Origin: Verrucomicrobiales bacterium
GTDB taxonomy: Bacteria > Verrucomicrobiota > Verrucomicrobiia > Limisphaerales > SXQI01
Length of the DNA: 5,768 bases
NCBI GenBank assembly: GCA_005793025.1
Contig: SXQI01000078.1
Coordinates: forward strand, 1-5,768
Direction: 5' to 3'
Made by a program: the position numbers and the translations under genes
Shown here: one piece after another, positions 1 to 5,499 of the stretch
Layout: every line of letters starts with the position of its first letter
Numbering within the stretch: the first letter of the stretch is position 1
The notes under the pieces: model-generated
Told to the model about the DNA's origin: nothing
Databases searched by the model: none
Seen by the model: only the letters and a program-made list of their open reading frames with translations

Positions 1-784
1 CGCCGGGCTAGGTTTTTACGATGATTACGCAAAGATTACGAAGCAGAACAATGCAGGAGCGACGTCAGCCGTAAAATTGATAGTTCAAACAGTTCTCGCT
101 GCGTTCATAGGCCTTTATTTGTATTCCCTCCCCCAGACCCGGCATCTCGTGACCGAGATCATGGTTCCATTCTACAAACATCCTCTGCTAGTCGGATTCG
201 CTTCTGCGGGGATTATTTTGAGTGCCTTAACTATCGTGGGGAGTTCCAACGCGGTAAACCTCACGGATGGCCTTGATGGATTAGCTATTGGTTGTACTTT
301 GATTGTTTCTGTCGTATTTCTAGTCCTGACCTATATCGCGGGCAACGCCAAAATCGCAGCCTACCTGCAATTGCCCTATGTCGCGGGAGCGGGTGAGCTG
401 ACGGTGATTTGTGCTGCAATGATCGGTGCTGGTTTGGGTTTCCTCTGGTTTAACTGCCATCCGGCTCAGATATTTATGGGTGACACCGGCTCGCTCGCGC
501 TCGGCGGTGCGTTGGGGATTATGGCGGTGCTCATTCATCAACCATTCATTCTTTTCATTGCGGGCGGCGTTTTCGTTGCCGAAGCAGCCTCGGTGCTCAT
601 CCAACAATCTTGGTTCAAATGGACCCGACTCCGCACTGGCACCGGCCGTCGCGTGTTCCTGATGGCTCCCCTTCACCACCATTTCGAAAAAAAGGGTTGG
701 TATGAATCCCAAATAGTCACCCGTTTTTATATCCTTTGCATCTTATGCGCGTTGATCGCGCTCAGCAGTCTGAAACTCCGTTAA
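1..784 (+). CDS. mraY: Phospho-N-acetylmuramoyl-pentapeptide transferase MraY (5'-truncated by window edge)
   Basis: MraY is an integral membrane enzyme that transfers phospho-MurNAc-pentapeptide from UDP to undecaprenyl phosphate, making lipid I. The reading frame is open from base 2 and gives 260 residues. The family is usually near 360, so about 100 N-terminal residues lie upstream of the window. Numbering the visible codons from base 2, the motifs are GFYDDYAK (Asp pair at 7-8), SNAVNLTDGLDGLA (around 83-95), the FMGDTGSLALGG block (Asp 161), and PLHHHFEKKGW (His triplet 225-227). These are the known Mg/substrate-binding motifs of the family and all key residues are present. About seven hydrophobic segments are visible, the last just before the stop. 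The TTG at 77 only begins an internal open stretch and is not the start, because homologous sequence including the Asp pair lies upstream of it in frame. The stop TAA (782-784) is 2 bp before murD, so the two genes are almost certainly co-transcribed. Confidence 0.97.
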   Translation, partial: AGLGFYDDYAKITKQNNAGATSAVKLIVQTVLAAFIGLYLYSLPQTRHLVTEIMVPFYKHPLLVGFASAGIILSALTIVGSSNAVNLTDGLDGLAIGCTLIVSVVFLVLTYIAGNAKIAAYLQLPYVAGAGELTVICAAMIGAGLGFLWFNCHPAQIFMGDTGSLALGGALGIMAVLIHQPFILFIAGGVFVAEAASVLIQQSWFKWTRLRTGTGRRVFLMAPLHHHFEKKGWYESQIVTRFYILCILCALIALSSLKLR

Positions 785-786
785 GC

Positions 787-2202
787 ATGGTGGATCAAAC
801 AAAAACAGCCTTAGTTCTCGGCTTGGACGCTAGCGGCCAAGCCGCATGCCATCTCTTGATATCGAACGGCAATAAAGTTCTCGCGTTCAATAGTGCCTCC
901 TTCCCCATCGCAACCTCTGAACTCGTTTCATTGGAAAATGCCGGAGTCACTGTCATCACTGACGAAAGCACGATCGCGCTTGCACCCATCGATTTGGTAG
1001 TCTTAAGCAACAGTATTTCCCAATCAGAGCCAATCGTCCAAGAATTGGCTCTCCGTGGCTGCCCATTGATCAGCGACCTCGAGCTCGCGACGCAAAAATA
1101 CTTTTGCCCAAGCATCGCCGTTGCCGGCACTAATGGTAAAACCACAACCGCTGAACTCATCGAGCGCATGATGCGGTCGGCGAATCGGACGATTACAACC
1201 GCCGGGGGCAGTGGACATGCCATGTGCGCCCTCACGGAACAAACCCGACAACTGGACTTTATCGCGCTGGAAGTAAATTCATTCCAATTGGAAAAAGTCG
1301 AACATTTCCGCCCCAGTGTCGCGGTGCTACTGAATCTCAAACCCGACCACATGGATCGCTATGATCGGATGGCGAACTATGTGCGAACCATTACACGAGT
1401 ATTTCAGAATCAACAGATTTTTGATTGGGCGATCATTCAAAGTGAAGCCCTCGCACAAATCCGATCCCTTGGTCTCGCTGTCCCATCTAAAACAATTACC
1501 TTCAGTGCATCCAATCGCCATGCCGACCTCTATCTCGACCGAAGCCTTCTGGTAAGTCGAATCCCGGGTTGGACAGGCCCGTTGTTGGATTTAGATCACT
1601 GCCTGTTACGAGGCCCGCACCAAGCAGAGAACTTAATGGCAGCACTCGCCGTCGGACATGTTCTTAGGTTACCGTTGGAGGAGATGGTCGAGGCACTCAA
1701 ATCACATCCCGGCGGATCACACCGCTGTGAACTCGTCGCGGAAGTGAACGGTGTGACATTCATCAACGATTCCAAGGGAATGAACGTCGATGCAGTTCGC
1801 AAAGCAATCGAGTCGATTTCGGAAGGTCGGGGTGGAGAACCCAACGTTTGGCTGATCGCCGGTGGTCGAGATAAGGGCCTCGATTATCATGACCTTTGCC
1901 CACTACTTGCTCGACGTGTAAAAGGAACTTTCCTACTCGGGGAGAGCCGAGAAAAACTTCGGGCTGCGTGGAGTTTGTTTACTCCTTGCACCCTCACCGA
2001 TTCGTTGCTAGAAGCCGTTCGTAATGCAGCGGAAGTTGCGGTCGCCGGTGACGTCATTCTCCTTTCTCCTGCTTGCTCAAGTTTTGACATGTTCCAGAAT
2101 TACCAACATCGAGGTGAAGTGTTCCGACAAGCCGTAGAACTTTGGAGTGAAAAAGCCACCCGAGCATCGAGCGAAAAAACGTTACCTTCACCCCATAATT
2201 GA
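787..2202 (+). CDS. murD: UDP-N-acetylmuramoyl-L-alanine--D-glutamate ligase MurD
   Basis: MurD is a cytoplasmic Mur ligase that uses ATP to add D-glutamate to UDP-MurNAc-L-Ala. The product is 471 residues from ATG 787 (E. coli MurD is about 438). An N-terminal Rossmann-like UDP-binding region carries LGLDASGQA (11-19). The ATP P-loop AGTNGKTTT is at 113-121. The central domain has LEVNSFQLE and PDHMDRY (Asp 187, His 188), followed by GPHQAENLMAALA. The C-terminal domain has NDSKGMNVDA (327-336), GGRDKGLDY, and SPACSSFDMFQNYQHRG (from 427). The SPAC(A/S)S(F/L)DxF block and the D-Glu-type NDSK motif separate MurD from MurC, MurE and MurF. I chose ATG 787 over the in-frame TTG 736 and ATG 745, which would overlap mraY by about 40-49 bp and add residues that do not look conserved. 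No clear Shine-Dalgarno (SD) sequence precedes it, so coupling to mraY termination is likely. The last ~18 residues are a hydrophilic, unconserved-looking tail. Confidence 0.97.
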   Translation: MVDQTKTALVLGLDASGQAACHLLISNGNKVLAFNSASFPIATSELVSLENAGVTVITDESTIALAPIDLVVLSNSISQSEPIVQELALRGCPLISDLELATQKYFCPSIAVAGTNGKTTTAELIERMMRSANRTITTAGGSGHAMCALTEQTRQLDFIALEVNSFQLEKVEHFRPSVAVLLNLKPDHMDRYDRMANYVRTITRVFQNQQIFDWAIIQSEALAQIRSLGLAVPSKTITFSASNRHADLYLDRSLLVSRIPGWTGPLLDLDHCLLRGPHQAENLMAALAVGHVLRLPLEEMVEALKSHPGGSHRCELVAEVNGVTFINDSKGMNVDAVRKAIESISEGRGGEPNVWLIAGGRDKGLDYHDLCPLLARRVKGTFLLGESREKLRAAWSLFTPCTLTDSLLEAVRNAAEVAVAGDVILLSPACSSFDMFQNYQHRGEVFRQAVELWSEKATRASSEKTLPSPHN

Positions 2203-2347
2203 GATGCATTTCTGTCACTATCCACCCATGAATCTTTCCAGCGCGTTTGTAGAGGACAAACGTACTGGGCGGTCTTTAGAGTCCTCACATCACCCCAAGC
2301 CCCAAAGTAAAAAAACTAACTGCTAACGACAACGTTCGCCACCACCC
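2203..2347. other. Intergenic region between murD and the LysM gene
   Basis: This 145-bp gap is the longest non-coding stretch in the window. It holds an in-frame small reading frame (2228-2326, 32 codons, TAA stop) whose start context resembles that of the LysM gene. It also holds a 7-bp hairpin at 2244-2262 and an A-rich run near 2306-2316. I see no convincing pair of sigma-70-type boxes, no U-tract terminator, and no purine-rich SD before the LysM start at 2348. It could be the untranslated leader of the LysM gene or simply a spacer; the sequence does not decide. Confidence 0.6.
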
Positions 2348-2364
2348 ATGAACAATCCCAGCCC
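2222..2364 (+). repeat. Imperfect direct repeat of a start region (two copies, 120 bp apart)
   Basis: The 11-mer CCACCCATGAA occurs at 2222-2232 and again at 2342-2352, exactly 120 bp apart. The similarity continues, so that 2222-2244 and 2342-2364 match at 18 of 23 positions (both contain CCAGC at the same offset). The second copy is the start of the LysM gene. The first starts a 32-codon frame in the same phase, separated from the LysM ATG by one TAA. It may be a relic of duplication, a short upstream reading frame, or chance. Confidence 0.35.
2243..2263 (+). other. Small stem-loop in the leader of the LysM gene
   Basis: CGTTTGT (2244-2250) pairs perfectly with ACAAACG (2256-2262) around the 5-base loop AGAGG, and G2243-T2263 adds a possible wobble pair. 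No T-tract follows, so it is not a standard intrinsic terminator. GAGGAC (2252-2257, the loop plus the top of the stem) is complementary to GTCCTC at 2281-2286, which would allow an alternative helix or a pseudoknot. Function is unknown. Confidence 0.35.
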
Positions 2365-3127
2365 ACTCAGTCCCGAAGGTTCGCTTGGCCGGAAAGCTTT
2401 CAAAAGCGCCGGCAGTGTCCGTATTTGGGTCGCCTCCATCATAGGAGTCCATGTCCTATTCTTCGGCCTCCTGCTCATGCAAGGCTGTAAACCAAGCAAC
2501 CCAGTTGCTGTGACAGAAACCAACACGAACACCCTGACCCTGCCGCCTTTTGACAGCGGCACCAACCTGTACTCTACAGGATCGAACTCCGTGGTGAGCA
2601 CAAACATTGTCGGCATCCCAAAACCTGACGGGATTCCCGCGCCTGCGCCGCTAATCGGCGGGCCGCTCGTGAACCTCCCGCCCGACATTCAACCTCCCCC
2701 GGTTTCCAAGGAATACGCCATCCAAAAAGGCGATTTCCTCGGTAAGATCGCCAAGGATAACGGCGTCTCCCTGAACGCCCTGATGAAAGCCAATCCGAAT
2801 TTAGATCCAAAAAAACTTCAGATCGGTCAAAAAATTTCCATCCCACCCGTCGAAGCAACCACTGCGCCGGCCGGAACCGTAGCAGCACCTTCGGGTGATC
2901 CAGCCGTTGTTTTACCACCATCCCATTCGGTTGAAAGCGGAGTTGTTCACGTGGTGAAACCCGGTGAAACATTGACCTCGATCGCCAAAAAATATCAGAC
3001 AACTGTCTCTGCAATCCGTAATGCAAACGACATGAAAACAAACCGCCTCCTTGCCAACCAGAAACTGAAGATCCCTGCAAGCAAAGCGGAAAAAACCGTC
3101 CCTGCGGTCGCTCCTTCAAATCAATAG
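2348..3127 (+). CDS. Membrane-anchored (possibly lipoprotein) protein with two LysM domains
   Basis: The product is 259 residues. It has a basic N-terminal tail (1-25, with RK at 15-16, K19 and R25), one hydrophobic segment (about 26-46), then Cys47 in LLLMQGCK. A Pro/Thr/Asn-rich, low-complexity linker follows (about 50-120). LysM domain 1 spans about 122-166 (YAIQKGDFLGKIAKDNGVS, ending QIGQKISIPP). A second linker follows, then LysM domain 2 at about 199-243 (VVHVVKPGETLTSIAKKYQ, ending NQKLKIPA), and a short tail. LysM domains bind GlcNAc-containing glycans, chiefly peptidoglycan. No catalytic domain (peptidase, amidase or transglycosylase) is present. I infer an envelope protein facing the periplasm that binds peptidoglycan, perhaps at the division site given its neighbours murD and ftsW. 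Q at -2 and M at -3 make Cys47 a poor lipobox, so a signal anchor is as likely as a lipoprotein. ATG 2348 has no SD sequence but lies well before the hydrophobic segment. No named gene is recognised. Confidence 0.87.
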   Translation: MNNPSPLSPEGSLGRKAFKSAGSVRIWVASIIGVHVLFFGLLLMQGCKPSNPVAVTETNTNTLTLPPFDSGTNLYSTGSNSVVSTNIVGIPKPDGIPAPAPLIGGPLVNLPPDIQPPPVSKEYAIQKGDFLGKIAKDNGVSLNALMKANPNLDPKKLQIGQKISIPPVEATTAPAGTVAAPSGDPAVVLPPSHSVESGVVHVVKPGETLTSIAKKYQTTVSAIRNANDMKTNRLLANQKLKIPASKAEKTVPAVAPSNQ

Positions 3128-3137
3128 TCATTTCCCA

Positions 3138-3174
3138 ATGGGGGTTGCTGCGATCCTCTCGCAGCGACCCCTGT
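3138..3174 (+). other. Strong stem-loop between the LysM gene and ftsW
   Basis: Bases 3141-3153 pair with 3159-3171 over 13 positions (12 Watson-Crick pairs and one G-T wobble at 3146/3166) around the 5-base loop TCCTC. Three weaker pairs (3138-3140 with 3172-3174) can extend the stem to 16. It sits 10 bp after the LysM stop and ends 19 bp before the ftsW TTG. Neither strand has a T-tract after the stem. It may be a factor-assisted or partial terminator, an mRNA processing or stability element, or a structure affecting ftsW translation. Confidence 0.7.
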
Positions 3175-3193
3175 CGTCAAAAGTCCCTAGTTC

Positions 3194-4336
3194 TTGAAAG
3201 TCGTCACCACCATCCTCCTACTGACCGTTTGCTCCTTGCTCGCTCTGGGAATGGTCATGCTCTACAGCTCTGCCGCTGCAAAGGAGGGAACCCACCTCCT
3301 CCGGATGCAATCGATCTGGTGCGGGGCGGGACTGATCGCGGCGGTGGTTCTGGCTCGGATCGACTACCAACTCTTCAAAAAGCTCGCGTGGATCATGTTG
3401 GCCATCGCGATCATTTTGTTAATTTTGGTCCTGATCCCCGGCATTGGCGTTCGCCGTGGAGGGAGTCGCCGATGGTTCTCCATCGGGTTCGCCCTGTTTC
3501 AACCTTCCGAACTCGCGAAGCTTTGCTTGATTATCGCGCTAGCAGCGTATGCTGATCGATTTCAACGCCACATGTCCAAGTTCGGGAAGGGATTAATCAT
3601 CCCCGGCCTGTTCATTGGGCTCGTAGTTGGTTTAATATTTGTGGAGCCAGATCGAGGTTCCTCCGCGTTAATCGCTGCCGTGTGCGGTGTGATGCTCGTG
3701 GTTGCTGGAGTCAAGCTAAGACACCTGATTCCCATTGGAACCTTGGGCCTTGCGTTGTTCGTCTTTTCACTCCTGAACGACCCAGTGCGGGGCAGCCGCA
3801 TCCATAGCTGGCTTAACCAAGAAGAGACTCGCGCGAAAACCGGCTACCAAGGCTGGCAGGCGATGTTGGCATTCGGATCAGGCGGCACTACAGGGTTGGG
3901 TTTAGGTAATGGCCGTCAAAAACTAGGATTCGTCCCAGAGGGCCATACGGATTTCATCCTTTCGGTTGTAGGCGAAGAACTCGGTCTCGTTGCAACTGTC
4001 GGAGTGGTTGCTGGGTTTTTGGTGATCCTGATTTGTGGCGTTTTTATAGCACTGCGAGCTAGGGACACATTCGGATACATGCTCGCCACAGGAATCACTT
4101 TCTTAATCAGTCTCCAAGCCTTCATCAACATTGGGGTGGTCACTGGTGCACTCCCCAACAAAGGGTTGGCACTGCCATTCATTAGCTACGGTGGTTCGAG
4201 CCTACTCATGATGTTGAGTTGTGTTGGGGTTCTTTTTAACATCGCTGCACAGAGCGGAGCCGACCATGACGAATCCGAATCCGATAATCTCCCCTCCCAT
4301 AAACCTACCCTCAGTAGCTTCGAATTATCCGCATGA
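3194..4336 (+). CDS. ftsW: SEDS-family lipid II polymerase FtsW
   Basis: FtsW is the divisome peptidoglycan glycosyltransferase. It is a polytopic membrane protein that polymerises lipid II together with a class B PBP. The product is 380 residues, a normal length. Visible SEDS blocks are GMVMLYSSAA in the first membrane segment (19-28), GSRRWFSIG (90-98), FQPSELAKL (102-110), EPDRGSSAL (151-159), GYQGWQAMLAFGSGG (217-231), GLGLGNGRQKLGFVPEGHTDF (234-254) with Asp253 at the conserved catalytic position, EELGL, and PNKGLALPFISYGGSS (321-336). A hydrophilic tail (about 354-380) is cytoplasmic. Position next to murG and murD favours FtsW over RodA. The start is TTG 3194: an in-frame TAG lies at 3188-3190, and the next ATG (codon 20) would remove most of the first membrane segment. 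No SD sequence is evident. The stop overlaps the murG start (ATGA, 4333-4336). Confidence 0.95.
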   Translation: MKVVTTILLLTVCSLLALGMVMLYSSAAAKEGTHLLRMQSIWCGAGLIAAVVLARIDYQLFKKLAWIMLAIAIILLILVLIPGIGVRRGGSRRWFSIGFALFQPSELAKLCLIIALAAYADRFQRHMSKFGKGLIIPGLFIGLVVGLIFVEPDRGSSALIAAVCGVMLVVAGVKLRHLIPIGTLGLALFVFSLLNDPVRGSRIHSWLNQEETRAKTGYQGWQAMLAFGSGGTTGLGLGNGRQKLGFVPEGHTDFILSVVGEELGLVATVGVVAGFLVILICGVFIALRARDTFGYMLATGITFLISLQAFINIGVVTGALPNKGLALPFISYGGSSLLMMLSCVGVLFNIAAQSGADHDESESDNLPSHKPTLSSFELSA

Positions 4337-5499
4337 CCCAAGGCTCAACTAAACCCCCATCGATCGCCATAGCTTGCGGTGGCACGGGTGGGCACCTGTT
4401 TCCGGGGCTAGCGGTCGCCGAAGAGCTCCAATTCCGAGGATGCAGGATGGCTCTGCTGATCTCCGAAAAAGAGGTGGACCAAGAAGCGGTCCGTGGTGCT
4501 CAGGACATGGAAATCAAGGCTTGGCCCGCAGTCGGACTCGCCAATCAAAACAAAATTGCGTTTCTTCGAGGTTTTTTAAAATCACTCAAGTTAGCTCGCA
4601 CCTATTTCAAACAAAGCCAACCAAGTGCTGTTCTCGCGATGGGTGGGTTCACAAGTGCGGCCCCGATCGTCGCAGCGCGGCTAAGGGGGACGAGGACATT
4701 TTTGCACGAAGCCAACACCATCCCCGGTCGAGCCAACAAATGGCTGGCACCTTGGGTCGATCACACATTTGTTGGATTTGCGAGCACCTCATCTCGCTTC
4801 GGCAACGCATCGGTTCAAGTTGCGGGAACTCCTGTTCGATCCCAGTTTCAAGAGAGCGATCCTGGTGCATGCCGCATGGCTCTGGGTCTGGATGCGGATC
4901 GACCTGTCCTCCTAACCATGGGAGGCAGTCAAGGAGCGCACGGCATCAATCGCGCGGTTGTCAATTTGTTACCAAAGATTTCTGAAATTCTGCCCGAGTT
5001 ACAATTTTTACACCTAACCGGATCTCAAGATTTCGACTTCGTAAGAACTGCCTATCGGACTAGTGGTGTGCGAGCTGTGATTCATCCATTTCTGACGGAA
5101 ATGGAGTTAGCGTTGGGCGCGGCAACGGTTGCCATCAGCCGGGCTGGTGCCTCTTCCATTGCAGAATTCGCCGCATTGCGAATCCCCGCCCTGCTAGTCC
5201 CCTACCCCGCTGCCGCCGACAATCATCAATACTTTAACGCCAGAGAGGTCACTCAATCCGGTGCTGCTTTGTTGGTTACACAAGAGAGTCTCACGGAATC
5301 GATCGTTCTCCCCGCTCTCATAGAGTTGGTCAGAGACACGACACGGCGGATGGAATGCCAAAAAGCGTTGGGACATTGGCATCGGAGTGACTCGGCAAAA
5401 ATTATTGCTGACCGCATTCTGCGAGATATTCCATGCAATGAACCATTGGAAATCCTTCAAACTGGGCGAGAATTTCGAAGGGAAGGAGAAATGGTATGA
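4333..5499 (+). CDS. murG: UDP-GlcNAc--lipid I GlcNAc transferase MurG
   Basis: MurG is a peripheral, cytoplasmic-face GT-B (GT28) glycosyltransferase that adds GlcNAc to lipid I, making lipid II. The product is 388 residues (E. coli MurG is 355). The N-terminal domain has the glycine-rich loop ACGGTGGHLFPGLAVAEE (14-31) with His21 at the catalytic-base position, then MGGFTSAAPIVAA, and HEANTIPGRANKWLA (125-139). The C-terminal UDP-GlcNAc domain has AGTPVR (164-169), MGGSQGAHGINRA (196-208), ISRAGASSIAEFAAL (268-282) with Glu278, and DNHQYFNA (296-303) with Gln299. HEAN replaces the common HEQN. The last ~20 residues form an extra hydrophilic tail, and their DNA also contains the murB ribosome-binding site. 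The start ATG overlaps the ftsW stop by 4 bp without an SD, suggesting translational coupling. Lipid II made here is the substrate of the adjacent FtsW. Confidence 0.97.
   Translation: MTQGSTKPPSIAIACGGTGGHLFPGLAVAEELQFRGCRMALLISEKEVDQEAVRGAQDMEIKAWPAVGLANQNKIAFLRGFLKSLKLARTYFKQSQPSAVLAMGGFTSAAPIVAARLRGTRTFLHEANTIPGRANKWLAPWVDHTFVGFASTSSRFGNASVQVAGTPVRSQFQESDPGACRMALGLDADRPVLLTMGGSQGAHGINRAVVNLLPKISEILPELQFLHLTGSQDFDFVRTAYRTSGVRAVIHPFLTEMELALGAATVAISRAGASSIAEFAALRIPALLVPYPAAADNHQYFNAREVTQSGAALLVTQESLTESIVLPALIELVRDTTRRMECQKALGHWHRSDSAKIIADRILRDIPCNEPLEILQTGREFRREGEMV
5483..5488 (+). promoter_or_regulatory. Strong Shine-Dalgarno sequence for murB
   Basis: AAGGAG lies 7 bases before the murB ATG at 5496, inside the last codons of murG. 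It is the only textbook SD in front of any gene start in this window, and it fixes the murB start even though that start overlaps the murG stop. Confidence 0.75.

Noticed and set aside
736..786. A longer murD starting at TTG 736 or ATG 745
   Set aside because: It would overlap the conserved end of mraY by about 40-49 bp and add residues outside the MurD fold. ATG 787 sits 2 bp after the mraY stop and places the UDP-binding strand at the usual distance from the N-terminus.
795..1352. 185-codon open frame on the - strand inside murD
   Set aside because: It is antisense to strongly conserved MurD motifs, shows no recognisable domain, and is explained by the codon bias of murD.
2203..2347. A sigma-70 promoter in the murD-LysM gap
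   Set aside because: The best candidate boxes, TTTAGA near 2275 and an A-rich stretch near 2306-2316, match consensus poorly, so I do not report a promoter.
2574..3131. 185-codon open frame on the - strand across the LysM gene
   Set aside because: The translation is rich in Arg, Trp and Gly with no domain, while the + strand encodes two clear LysM domains over the same bases.
3138..3174. Calling the stem-loop an intrinsic terminator
   Set aside because: No T-tract follows on either strand, and terminating here would cut ftsW, murG and murB off from the operon with no visible promoter in the remaining gap.
3145..3555. 136-codon + strand frame overlapping the 5' part of ftsW
   Set aside because: It is an out-of-frame shadow of ftsW with an Arg/Pro/His-rich composition, and it starts inside the strong hairpin at a TTG.
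3194..4336. RodA or SpoVE instead of FtsW
   Set aside because: All are SEDS proteins with the same motifs, but the position between mur genes in a dcw cluster favours FtsW, and nothing suggests a spore former.
4374..4985. 203-codon + strand frame within murG
   Set aside because: It overlaps the MurG glycine-rich loop and UDP-GlcNAc motifs in another frame and has no recognisable domain.
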